This document shows, one piece after another, positions 33,851 through 42,695 of a stretch of 64,000 bases of DNA. The position numbers were made by a program, and so were the translations under genes. Numbering within the stretch: the stretch's first letter is position 1; the number at the start of each line of letters is the position of its first letter. Under the pieces are notes generated by a model. The model was not told the DNA's origin, ran no database searches, and saw only the letters and a list, made by a program, of their open reading frames with translations. The DNA is from Thiobacillus denitrificans (GTDB lineage Bacteria; Pseudomonadota; Gammaproteobacteria; Burkholderiales; Thiobacillaceae): NCBI GenBank assembly GCA_002403375.1, contig DHHQ01000026.1, forward strand, positions 5,606 to 69,605, read 5' to 3'.

Positions 33851-34819
33851 ATGGAAAGCTACAGTGCAGGCGGGACCCTGCAGGCGGGCGACCGCAGCCG
33901 GGGGGCTCCGACGGTGATCACCTTCGGCGAAACCCTGGTCGACCAGTTCGACGACCGCCACGTTCTCGGCGGCGCGCCGTTCAACGTCGCCTGCCACCTG
34001 GGCGCGCTGGGCGCGCATCCGGTGCTGGTGACGCGCACCGGCAAGGATGCGCTCGGCGACGAACTGCTGCAGGCGATGGACGCGCGCGGGCTCGACCTGC
34101 GCGGCGTGCAGCGCGACCCGGTCCGGCCGACCGGACGGGTGCGGGTGACCGAGGACGCCGGCGGCCACCGCTTCGACATCCTCCCCGACCAGGCGTACGA
34201 CTACATCCACCCGGGGCTCGCCCGCATGGTGGGGCTGTCGGTCCATCCCGCGCTGGTCTACTTCGGCACGCTGGCGCAGCGCGCCGAATCGCGGCGCGCG
34301 CTGCGCGAGCTGCTGTGCACCGTCGACAGCCAGGTCTTCCTCGACGTCAACCTGCGCGACCCGTGGGTCGACGCCGACACGCTGCGCTGGTCGCTGCGTC
34401 GCGCGGGCGTGGTCAAGCTCAACGAGGACGAGCTCGTGCGCATCGCCGACCTGCTCGCGCTCGACGGCAGCACGTCGCGCGACGTCGCCGCGGTGCTGGT
34501 CGCCGCGTACGGCCTGCGTCGGCTGGTGGTCACCTGCGGCGCCGCCGGCGCGTGGACGCTCGACGCCGCCGGGCGCGTCGAGTCGGTGAGCGGCACCGCG
34601 CTGCCGCGGGTCGTCGACACGGTCGGCGCCGGCGACGGCTTCTCCGCCGTCTTCATCGTCGGCCTGCTGCGCCGCTGGCCGCTCGCCGACACCCTGGCGC
34701 GCGCCGACGCCTTCGCGCGCGCGCTGTGCGAGATCCGCGGCGCGGTGCCGGACTCGCCCGACTTCTACGCGCCCTTCATCCGCGACTGGCGACTCGACGC
34801 GGAGGTGGCGCGTGCGTGA
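33851..34819 (+). CDS. PfkB family sugar kinase, probable fructokinase
   Basis: This 322-residue ribokinase-fold enzyme shows GGAPFNVACHLGALG near residue 41 and the ATP/anion-hole motif DTVGAGDGFSAVF near residue 258. PfkB fructokinases of this type phosphorylate fructose with ATP. The gene opens the sucrose operon, and fructose is released by sucrose synthase, so fructokinase is the most economical assignment. AGGAGA precedes the ATG. The stop overlaps the GTG start of the next gene by 8 bases. Confidence 0.88.
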   Translation: MESYSAGGTLQAGDRSRGAPTVITFGETLVDQFDDRHVLGGAPFNVACHLGALGAHPVLVTRTGKDALGDELLQAMDARGLDLRGVQRDPVRPTGRVRVTEDAGGHRFDILPDQAYDYIHPGLARMVGLSVHPALVYFGTLAQRAESRRALRELLCTVDSQVFLDVNLRDPWVDADTLRWSLRRAGVVKLNEDELVRIADLLALDGSTSRDVAAVLVAAYGLRRLVVTCGAAGAWTLDAAGRVESVSGTALPRVVDTVGAGDGFSAVFIVGLLRRWPLADTLARADAFARALCEIRGAVPDSPDFYAPFIRDWRLDAEVARA

Positions 34820-36968
34820 TCTCCATGTGCTGATGCTGAGCGTGCACGGCCTGGTGCGCGGGCACGCGCCCGAGCTCGGGCGCGACGCCGATACCGGCGG
34901 CCAGACGCTGTACGTGATCGAGCTGGCCAAGGCGCTCGGCCGCCATCCGCGGGTCGAGCGGGTCGACGTGCTGACCCGCCTGGTCGACGACCCCGCGGTG
35001 GCGCCCGACTACGCCGTGCCGCAGGAGCCGCTCGACGCGCGCGCACGCCTGGTGCGGCTGCCATGCGGGCCCCGCCGCTACCTGCGCAAGGAGAGCCTGT
35101 GGAACCACCTCGACCAGCTGGTCGACCGCGCCATCGGCTACCTGCGCGAGCAGCCGCGCCTGCCCGACGTCATCCACAGTCATTACGCCGACGCCGGCTA
35201 CGTCGGCGTGCAGCTGTCGCAGCTGCTCGGCATTCCGCTGGTCCACACCGGGCATTCGCTCGGGCGCTGCAAGCGCGGCCGCCTGCTCGCCCTCGGGCGC
35301 AAGGAGGCGGCGATCGAGCGCCAGTTCAATTTTGCGCGCCGCATCGCCGCCGAGGAGGAGGTGCTCGCGCACGTGTCGCTGGTCGTCACCAGCACCCTCC
35401 AGGAAAGCCAGGCGCAGTACGGCCTGTACGACAACCACCAGCCGGGGCGCACGGTGGTGATCCCGCCGGGCACCGACACCTCGCGCTTCGCGCCGCCCGG
35501 CCGTGCGCCGGTGCCGCCGCACGTGCCGGCGATGGTCGACCGGTTCTTTTCGCAGCCGAAGAAGCCGCTGATCCTCGCCATCTGCCGCCCCGAGATGCGC
35601 AAGAACCTGCGCCGGCTGGTCGAGGCCTACGGCACTTCGCCCGAGCTGCGCGAGCGCGCCAACCTCGCCATCGTCGCCGGCAACCGCGACGACATCCGCG
35701 ATTGCGACGAGGCGCAGGCCGAGGTGCTGAAGGACCTGCTGCTCGACGTCGACCGCCACGACCTGTGGGGCAGCGTCGCACTGCCCAAGCACCACCATCC
35801 CGACGATATTCCCGCGCTCTACCGGCTGGCGGCGCAGCGCCGCGGCGTGTTCGTCAACCCGGCGCTGACCGAGCCGTTCGGCCTCACGCTGATCGAGGCG
35901 GCGGCGAGCGGCCTGCCGGTGGTGGCGACCCACGACGGCGGGCCGCGCGACATCCTCGCGCACTGCGAGAACGGCGTGCTGGTCGACCCGCTCGATGCGG
36001 CCGACATCGCGCGCGGCCTGCTCGCCGTGGTGGGCGATGCGCGCGCGTGGCAGCGCTACGCGCGGCGCGGCGTCGCCGGGGTAGCGAACCACTACACCTG
36101 GGACGCCCACGTCGACAAGTATCTGGGGGCACTCGACCGCGTGATCCGCCGGTCCCGCAAGCTGGTGCGCCGCGAGCGCGTCGCGCAGCAGCCCGCGCCG
36201 ATGCCGTTCGTGCAGCGCCTGCTGGTGAGCGACATCGACAACACCCTGGTCGGCGACCATGCCGGCCTCGCCGAACTGGTGCGGGTGCTGCGCGCGCGGC
36301 CGCGCAGCTGCGGCTTCGGCGTCGCCACCGGGCGCCACCTGCCGAGCGCGCTCGAGGCCCTGCGGCAGGCGCGGGTCCCGCAGCCCGACGTGCTGATCAC
36401 CGCGGTCGGCAGCGAAATCCATTACGGCCCCGAGCTGCGCCCCGACAGCGGCTGGCGTCGCCACATCCAGCATCTGTGGCGGCGCGACGCGCTCGCCGCG
36501 CTGCTCGCCGGCGTGCCCGGCCTCACGCTGCAGTCGCCCGACCAGCAGAGCGACTTCAAGCTGAGCTTCGACGTCGACCTGGACGCCGCGCCGGACCTTG
36601 CCGCGCTCGAGGCCCGGCTGCGCGCGGCGCGGCTGCACGCCAACCTGATCCTGTCGCACGACGCCTACCTCGACGTGCTGCCGGTGCGGGCGTCCAAGGG
36701 CCAGGCGATCCGCTACCTCGCCTATAAATGGGGATTGCCGCTGCGCGCCTTCCTGGTGGCGGGCGATTCGGGCAACGACCTCGAGATGCTGGTCGGCGAC
36801 ACCCTGGCCGTGGTGGTCGCCAACCACAGCGCCGAGCTCGAGAGCCTGCGCGGCCACGACCAGGTCTACTTCGCCGAGGCGCGCTACGCGGCGGGCATCC
36901 TCGAGGGGATGGCGCACTACGGCTTCGCGTGGCAGCCCGCGCGGGCCCTGCATACGGAGGCCGCATGA
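34812..36968 (+). CDS. Sucrose-phosphate synthase fused to sucrose-phosphate phosphatase
   Basis: This 718-residue protein combines a GT4 glycosyltransferase (DTGGQTLYVIELAKAL near residue 26, HSHYADAGYVG and GHSLGRCKRGR in the first half, NPALTEPFGLTLIEAAASG near residue 345) with a C-terminal HAD phosphatase. The phosphatase motif I is Asp474-Ile-Asp476-Asn-Thr478 and motif IV is GDSGNDLEML near the end. It should make sucrose-6-phosphate from UDP-glucose and fructose-6-phosphate and then dephosphorylate it. The start is GTG 34812 behind a GGAGGTGG site. It overlaps sucrose synthase by 4 bases. Confidence 0.92.
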   Translation: MRDLHVLMLSVHGLVRGHAPELGRDADTGGQTLYVIELAKALGRHPRVERVDVLTRLVDDPAVAPDYAVPQEPLDARARLVRLPCGPRRYLRKESLWNHLDQLVDRAIGYLREQPRLPDVIHSHYADAGYVGVQLSQLLGIPLVHTGHSLGRCKRGRLLALGRKEAAIERQFNFARRIAAEEEVLAHVSLVVTSTLQESQAQYGLYDNHQPGRTVVIPPGTDTSRFAPPGRAPVPPHVPAMVDRFFSQPKKPLILAICRPEMRKNLRRLVEAYGTSPELRERANLAIVAGNRDDIRDCDEAQAEVLKDLLLDVDRHDLWGSVALPKHHHPDDIPALYRLAAQRRGVFVNPALTEPFGLTLIEAAASGLPVVATHDGGPRDILAHCENGVLVDPLDAADIARGLLAVVGDARAWQRYARRGVAGVANHYTWDAHVDKYLGALDRVIRRSRKLVRRERVAQQPAPMPFVQRLLVSDIDNTLVGDHAGLAELVRVLRARPRSCGFGVATGRHLPSALEALRQARVPQPDVLITAVGSEIHYGPELRPDSGWRRHIQHLWRRDALAALLAGVPGLTLQSPDQQSDFKLSFDVDLDAAPDLAALEARLRAARLHANLILSHDAYLDVLPVRASKGQAIRYLAYKWGLPLRAFLVAGDSGNDLEMLVGDTLAVVVANHSAELESLRGHDQVYFAEARYAAGILEGMAHYGFAWQPARALHTEAA

Positions 36969-39361
36969 TCGAAGCCCTGAAAGCCTGGACCACCGAGCAT
37001 CGCGATCCGGTCGACGCCTTTCTGCGTCGCTGCTTCGCCGAGAACCGCGCGCTGCTGCTGCAGAGCGACCTGTGCCGGGCGCTCGACGCGCTGGCGGCCG
37101 AGTCCGGTGGCGCGCTCGCCGACACCCCGCTCGCGCGCGCAGTGCGGCTGTTCCAGGAGGCAGTGCTGCAGAGCCCGTGGGCCTACTTCGCGCTGCGCGA
37201 GCGCGCCGGCCGCTGGCGCTACCTGCGCATGCACCAGGAGCGGCTGGTTCCCGAGTCGGTCTCGGTGAGTGAGTTCCTGCGCTTCAAGGAGCAGCTGGTG
37301 CGCCCCGCCGACGAATTCGACAGCGTGCTGGAAATCGACTTCGAGCCCTTCGGCCGCCACGTGCCGCGCCTGCAGGAGGCGCGCTCGATCGGCCAGGGCG
37401 TGCTGCACCTCAACCGCCATCTGGCGAGCGCGATGTTCACCCGCCCCGAGCAGGGCCACGCCCGGCTGCTCGACTTCCTGCGCGTGCACACGATAGACGG
37501 CCAGCAGCTGATGCTGGCGCCGCACCTCGGCGACGTCGCCGCCGTGCGCGACGCCCTGCGCGAGGCGATGCGCCTGCTCGACGCAAGCGACCCCGCGACG
37601 CCGTGGGCCGAGCTGGCGGCGCCGCTCGGCCGGCTCGGCTTCGAGCCCGGCTGGGGCGATACCGCGGCGCGCGCGGGCGAGACGATGGGCATGCTGGTCG
37701 ACATCCTGGAAGCGCCGTCGCCGACGGTGCTCGAGGCCTTCCTCGCGCGCATGCCGATGATCTCGCGCCTGCTGATCGTGTCGCCGCACGGCTACTTCGG
37801 CCAGGACAACGTGCTCGGGCGTCCCGACACCGGCGGCCAGGTCGTCTACATCCTCGACCAGGTGCGCGCGCTCGAGCAGGAGATGCGTGCGCGCATGGTG
37901 GCGCAGGGCGTCGACGTCGAGCCGCGCATCGTCGTCGTCACCCGGCTCATTCCCGACGCCGACGGCACCACCTGCAACCAGCCGCTGGAGCGGATCCAGG
38001 GCGCCGAGCACGCGGTGATCGTGCGCGTGCCCTTCCATCACGCCAACGGCGAGACCGTGCGGCAGTGGATCTCGCGCTTCGAGATCTGGCCCTACCTCGA
38101 GGGCTTCGCCGCGCAGGTCGAGCGCGAGGTGCCGGCGCACCTGGGCGGGCGGCCCGACCTCATCATCGGCAACTATTCCGACGGCAACCTGGTCGCGAGC
38201 CTGCTCGCCGGGCGGCTCGGCGTCACCCAGTGCAACATCGCCCACGCGCTCGAGCAGACCAAGTACCTGCACTCGGCGCTGTACTGGGAAGCCAACGACA
38301 CCGCCTATCACTTCGCGTGCCAGTACACCGCCGACCTCATCGGCATGAACCACGCCGATTTCATCATCACCAGCACCTACCAGGAGATCGCCGGCACCGC
38401 CGACGGCATCGGCCAGTACGAAAGCTACCGCGCGTTCACGCTGCCGGGCCTGTACCGGGTCGTCGACGGCATCGACCTGTTCGACCCCAAGTTCAACATC
38501 GTCTCGCCGGGCGCCGACGCCGCGATCTATTTCTCCTATGCCGACGACGCGCGGCGGCTGCATTCGCTCGCTCCCGAGATCGAGCACCTGCTCTATGCGG
38601 AAGATCCCGGCGTGCCGTACCGCGGGCATTTCGACGACCCGGGCAAGCCGCTCGTCTTCACCATGGCACGGCTCGACCGCATCAAGAACCTGTCGGGGCT
38701 GACAGACTGGTTCGGCGCCTGCGAGCGGCTGGCCGGGGCGGCCAACCTGCTGGTGATCGGCGGCCACGTCGACGCCGCCCAGTCGGACGACGACGAGGAG
38801 CGCGCCGAGATCGAACGCATGCACGCGCTGATCGACCGGTACGCGCTCGACGGGCGGATGCGCTGGCTCGGCGCGCGGCTCGACAAGAACCTCGCCGGCG
38901 AACTGTACCGCCACGTCGCCGACCGCCGCGGCGCGTTCGTCCAGCCGGCGCTGTTCGAGGCCTTCGGCCTCACCGTGATCGAGGCGATGGCGTCCGGCCT
39001 GCCGGTGTTCGCGACCCGCTACGGCGGGCCGCTGGAGATCATCGAGCACGGCAGGTCCGGCTTCCACATCGACCCCAACGACGGCGTCGCGGCGGCCGAG
39101 TCGATCGCCGACTTCCTGCAGCAGAGCGAGGCCGATCCCGCGCACTGGACGCGCATCTCAGAGGGCGCGCTGGCACGGGTCGCGGCGCGCTACACTTGGC
39201 GGCTGTACGCCGAGCGCATGATGACGCTGTCGCGCATCTACGGCTTCTGGAAGTACGTCAGCAACCTCGAGCGCGAGGAGGCCGGACGCTACCTGCAACT
39301 GTTCCACCATCTGCAATTCCGCCCGCTCGCCCGCGCGGTGGGCGTGAAAGGACCTCAATGA
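36965..39361 (+). CDS. susA: Sucrose synthase
   Basis: This 798-residue GT4 enzyme has the length and layout of plant/cyanobacterial sucrose synthases: an N-terminal regulatory region (about 1-260), SPHGYFGQDNVLGRPDTGGQVVYI near residue 275, NYSDGNLVASLLAGRLGVTQCNIAHALEQTKY near residue 400 split by family-typical spacing, MARLDRIKNLSGL with the Arg and Lys that bind the nucleotide phosphates near residue 565, and the E-x7-E motif FEAFGLTVIEA. It interconverts sucrose plus NDP with NDP-glucose plus fructose. The ATG overlaps the upstream stop by 4 bases, and its own stop overlaps mscS. Confidence 0.95.
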   Translation: MIEALKAWTTEHRDPVDAFLRRCFAENRALLLQSDLCRALDALAAESGGALADTPLARAVRLFQEAVLQSPWAYFALRERAGRWRYLRMHQERLVPESVSVSEFLRFKEQLVRPADEFDSVLEIDFEPFGRHVPRLQEARSIGQGVLHLNRHLASAMFTRPEQGHARLLDFLRVHTIDGQQLMLAPHLGDVAAVRDALREAMRLLDASDPATPWAELAAPLGRLGFEPGWGDTAARAGETMGMLVDILEAPSPTVLEAFLARMPMISRLLIVSPHGYFGQDNVLGRPDTGGQVVYILDQVRALEQEMRARMVAQGVDVEPRIVVVTRLIPDADGTTCNQPLERIQGAEHAVIVRVPFHHANGETVRQWISRFEIWPYLEGFAAQVEREVPAHLGGRPDLIIGNYSDGNLVASLLAGRLGVTQCNIAHALEQTKYLHSALYWEANDTAYHFACQYTADLIGMNHADFIITSTYQEIAGTADGIGQYESYRAFTLPGLYRVVDGIDLFDPKFNIVSPGADAAIYFSYADDARRLHSLAPEIEHLLYAEDPGVPYRGHFDDPGKPLVFTMARLDRIKNLSGLTDWFGACERLAGAANLLVIGGHVDAAQSDDDEERAEIERMHALIDRYALDGRMRWLGARLDKNLAGELYRHVADRRGAFVQPALFEAFGLTVIEAMASGLPVFATRYGGPLEIIEHGRSGFHIDPNDGVAAAESIADFLQQSEADPAHWTRISEGALARVAARYTWRLYAERMMTLSRIYGFWKYVSNLEREEAGRYLQLFHHLQFRPLARAVGVKGPQ

Positions 39362-40260
39362 AATATCTCGAATCCCTGCAGGCCCATCTCGGCGAATGGT
39401 CGGGCCTGATTTCGACCGGGCTGCACGTCCTCATCATCCTCGCCCTGACCTGGCTCGCGCTGCGGCTGTCGCGCAAGCTGCTGGCGCGGCTGCGCCGGCA
39501 CATGCAGCAGGACGTCGACGACCGCGAGCGGATCAAGCGCCTCGACACGCTCGAGCGCGTGTTCCGCTACGTCGCCACCGTCGTCATCACGCTGGTCGGC
39601 ACGATGCTCGTGCTGTCCGAGGTCGGCATCTCGATCGCGCCGATCCTGGCGACCGCCGGCGTGCTCGGCATCGCCATCGGCTTCGGCGCGCAGAGCCTGG
39701 TCAAGGACTACTTCAACGGCTTCTTCCTGCTGCTGGAGAACCAGGTGCGGGTCGGCGACGTCGTCGAGGTCGCCGGCAAGAGCGGGCTGGTCGAGGAGAT
39801 GACGCTGCGCTACATCCGGCTGCGCGACTACGAGGGCAGCGTCCACTACGTGCCGAACGGCACCATCACCAGCGTCACCAACCGCAGCCGCGGCTTCGCC
39901 TACGCGGTGATCGACATCGGCGTCGCCTACCGCGAGGACCTCGACGAGGTCTACGGCGTGATGCGCGCGGTGGGCGAAGCGCTGCGCGCCGATCCAGAGG
40001 TCGGACCGAGGATCGTCGACGACCTCGAGATCGCCGGCGTCGACAAGTGGGCGGATTCCGCCGTCGTGATCCGCTGCCGCTTCAAGGCGATGCCGCTGGA
40101 GCAATGGGGCGTGCGCCGCGCCTACCTGTACCGCCTGAAGAAGGCGTTCGACGCCGCCGGCATCGAGATCCCGTATCCGCACCTCACCGTCTATCCCGGC
40201 CAGGACAAGGACGGCAGCGCGCCGCCGCTGCGGCTGGTGCAGACGGCGGACGCGGCCTGA
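39358..40260 (+). CDS. mscS: Small-conductance mechanosensitive channel (MscS family)
   Basis: This 300-residue protein has two to three N-terminal membrane segments and the MscS pore/beta-domain signature GVLGIAIGFGAQSLVKDYFNG (about residue 100), then ENQVRVGDVVEV and VHYVPNGTITSVTNRSRG. The channel opens when membrane tension rises and releases solutes. It is translationally coupled (ATGA-type overlap) to sucrose synthase, so osmolyte turnover and the release valve are co-expressed. This is a functional grouping seen directly in the gene order. Confidence 0.95.
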   Translation: MKYLESLQAHLGEWSGLISTGLHVLIILALTWLALRLSRKLLARLRRHMQQDVDDRERIKRLDTLERVFRYVATVVITLVGTMLVLSEVGISIAPILATAGVLGIAIGFGAQSLVKDYFNGFFLLLENQVRVGDVVEVAGKSGLVEEMTLRYIRLRDYEGSVHYVPNGTITSVTNRSRGFAYAVIDIGVAYREDLDEVYGVMRAVGEALRADPEVGPRIVDDLEIAGVDKWADSAVVIRCRFKAMPLEQWGVRRAYLYRLKKAFDAAGIEIPYPHLTVYPGQDKDGSAPPLRLVQTADAA

Positions 40261-40310
40261 GCGCGGCTGCTAAGCTGAGACTTCCCCCAGATCTTTCCGA
40301 GGACCCTGCC

Positions 40311-40922
40311 ATGGCCGAACCGAGCGACTTTCCCCCTTCCGCTGCGCCTGCGTCATCGATGGCCCGTTTCGCGCGTGCCCGGCTGCCGCTGTGGCTCGCG
40401 CTGCTCGTCGCCGTGCTGCTGCTCGTCCTGCTCGGCTGGCAGCGCGTCGCGATGAACCGCGCCGAGGCGGGCCTGGCGGCCGAGCGGCAGGCGCTGAGCC
40501 AACAGGCCGAGGCCGACCGCCGCGCGCTGCTGAACGAGCTCAGGGCCAAGGTCGAGGCGAACGCCGACGAGACGAAGCGCCAGTTCGGCATGGCGCTGGC
40601 GTGGGCGGTGCGCGGGGAAATGATCCGCAACAACCTCGACCAGGTCGACCAGTTCTTCGGCGAGATCGTCAAGCTGCCGCACACCGAGCGCGTGGTGCTC
40701 GCCGACGCCAGCGGGACGGTGCGCGTGTCGACCGACCGCCGCCATCTCGGCGCGGCGCTGACGACGCTGGTGCCGGTCGAGGCGACGCTGGCGGACACGG
40801 TCGAGGTGCGCGCCCAGGCCGCGGGGCCGAAGCTGCTGGTGATCCCCGTCATGGGCCTCAACAGCCGCCTCGGCACCGTGGTGGTGAGCTACCGTCAGCC
40901 CGACGTCCTCGCGACCGACTGA
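40311..40922 (+). CDS. Membrane-anchored hypothetical protein with a sensor-like extracytoplasmic domain
   Basis: This 203-residue protein has a short N-terminal cytoplasmic tail, one membrane segment (LPLWLALLVAVLLLVLLGW, about residues 25-45), a helix with coiled-coil character (AEAGLAAERQALSQQAEADRR) and a C-terminal domain. The domain pattern RVVLADASGTVRVSTDRRHLGAAL and LGTVVVSYRQPD resembles Cache/PAS-like sensor domains, but no HAMP, kinase or cyclase output follows. It starts 50 bases after mscS and may belong to the same transcript. Confidence 0.65.
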   Translation: MAEPSDFPPSAAPASSMARFARARLPLWLALLVAVLLLVLLGWQRVAMNRAEAGLAAERQALSQQAEADRRALLNELRAKVEANADETKRQFGMALAWAVRGEMIRNNLDQVDQFFGEIVKLPHTERVVLADASGTVRVSTDRRHLGAALTTLVPVEATLADTVEVRAQAAGPKLLVIPVMGLNSRLGTVVVSYRQPDVLATD

Positions 40923-41009
40923 GGCCGGCAGCCGGTCGGCCGTGAAGGCCATCGGCGGCACATCCGCCCCGCCGAGCTTTCGCTTCTCTCCCTCACGCCT
41001 GAGTCGCGG

Positions 41010-42683
41010 CTAGCCGAGCAGCGCCCCGAGCGTTGCCAGCAGCGTCAGCCACCACGCGCCTGCCGCGCCGCGGGCGGGCAGCCTCGATTCCAGGCGCTGC
41101 GCGCGCGCCGCCATCCTGGCCGGGTCGGGAAGGCCGACCCCCGGTTTGGCCCACGACCAGACGGCACGCCGGCGTCCCAGCCATGCCAGCCCGCGGCTCA
41201 GGGGCAGCAGGATGTCGCCGGGCGGCAGCGCGGGCGCGCGCCAGCGCAGGCGCAGCGCGAGCAGGCCGAGCGCGGCGGCGGCGAACGTCGGCCAGGCCGC
41301 GTCCAGCAGCGTGCCGATGCGGGGTGCCTGCGTGCGCACGCTCGCCGGCGCCATCGCCCAGACCAGCACGGCCGAGGCCAGCACCAGCAGCAACCAGGGG
41401 GTGACGAGGCCGCGTGGCGCTGCGGCACCAGGCCCGGCAGTCGCGTATTTGTTCCAGACCAGCCACAGCAGGCGGGCCATGAGCAGGGCCGTGCCGAGCC
41501 CCGCCAGCGGCAGCGCCCAGGCCAGCAGATCCGGCCAGGGCGCCGCCAGTTTCGCCAGCGCAAGCTTCAATTCCGTCTTCGCCAGCATGCCGCTGGTCAG
41601 CGGCGCCCCGGCGAGCGCCAGCGCCGGCAGAGCGAGCCCGGCCAGGCTGGCGGGCCGGGCGCCACGCAGGCGGATCAGGCCGACGCCAAGGAAAAGCGCA
41701 CTTTTCGCCAGCGCGTGGTGCAGGGCGTACAGTCCCACCGCCGACAGCAGCAGGGGCCAGAGCGAGGGCGCCGTCAGGCCGGCGCCGACGCCCAGGCTCA
41801 TGAATCCCATCTGGCTGACGCTGGAATAGGCCAGCAGCACCTTGGGATTGTGCTGCGCGAGGCCGGCGCCGACGCCGAGGAACATGGCCAGCAGTCCGCC
41901 GGCCATCAGCGCCGTGCCGGCTTCCGGCAGGGCGTGCGCCCCCAGCGGCAGGAAACGCAGCCAGCCGAGCAGCCCGGCCTTCAGGATCACCCCCGACAGC
42001 ACTGCGCTTGCCGGAACCGGCGCCACCGGGTGCGCCAGCGGCAGCCACATGTGCAGCAGCGGCACGCCGACCTTGATGCCGAAGCCGGCGATCAGCAGCG
42101 CCGCCGCCGGGCCGGAAAGCGGCAGCGCGGCGAGGTCGGCGAGACGATGCGAGCCCGCCGCGCCGACGGCCAGCAGCATGCCCACCACCAGCAGCGCTTC
42201 GCCCAGCACCGCCATGACCAGATACACGCGCCCTGCGCGCAGCGCCTCGGCGGTGCCGCTGTGAACCACCAGGCCGTAGGCGGCGAACGTCATCAGCGCG
42301 AACAGCAGATAGAAACTGGCCGCGTCCTGGGCCAGGCAGACGCCCAGGTTGCCCGCCTGGGTGGCGAGAAAGAACGCCCAGAAGCGGTGCCTGCCGGCGT
42401 CGTCGCGCAGCCAGCCCTGCGCGAAGGCGCCGGCCAGCAGCCACACCAGCGCGGTGAAGAGCAGGAACAGCCGGCCGCTTGCGTCGAGCCCGAGGCTGGT
42501 TCCGAGCAGCAGGCCGGGCAACTCGAGGTGCAGGTCGCCGGGTGCTGCCAGCGCCAGGATCAGCCCCGGCAGGGGCGCCCAGGGTGCCAGGCGCAAGGCC
42601 GTCGCGCGGCTGCCGCGAAGCAGCACCAGCGGCACGATCAGCAGCGGCAGCAGGACGGGAAGGATGAGGCTGGCAGCGAGCAT
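41010..42683 (-). CDS. NuoL/MrpD-like membrane subunit A, lacking the TM5 glutamate
   Basis: This 557-residue polytopic protein belongs to the proton-conducting antiporter-like family. TM7 and TM8 lysines are present (GFGIKVGVPLLHMWLP and VILKAGLLGWL), as is the TM12-type lysine in TSGMLAKTELK. The normally invariant TM5 Glu is replaced by Ala129 in FALMTFAAYGLVVH. Its closest relative in the window is the next gene, and the two share DAASFY and GNLGVCLA motifs, so they look like a duplication. It is the last gene of the operon, and its C-terminus is hydrophilic and Arg-rich before a final membrane helix. Confidence 0.85.
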   Translation of the reverse strand: MLAASLILPVLLPLLIVPLVLLRGSRATALRLAPWAPLPGLILALAAPGDLHLELPGLLLGTSLGLDASGRLFLLFTALVWLLAGAFAQGWLRDDAGRHRFWAFFLATQAGNLGVCLAQDAASFYLLFALMTFAAYGLVVHSGTAEALRAGRVYLVMAVLGEALLVVGMLLAVGAAGSHRLADLAALPLSGPAAALLIAGFGIKVGVPLLHMWLPLAHPVAPVPASAVLSGVILKAGLLGWLRFLPLGAHALPEAGTALMAGGLLAMFLGVGAGLAQHNPKVLLAYSSVSQMGFMSLGVGAGLTAPSLWPLLLSAVGLYALHHALAKSALFLGVGLIRLRGARPASLAGLALPALALAGAPLTSGMLAKTELKLALAKLAAPWPDLLAWALPLAGLGTALLMARLLWLVWNKYATAGPGAAAPRGLVTPWLLLVLASAVLVWAMAPASVRTQAPRIGTLLDAAWPTFAAAALGLLALRLRWRAPALPPGDILLPLSRGLAWLGRRRAVWSWAKPGVGLPDPARMAARAQRLESRLPARGAAGAWWLTLLATLGALLG

Positions 42684-42695
42684 GCCCGAGCCCGC

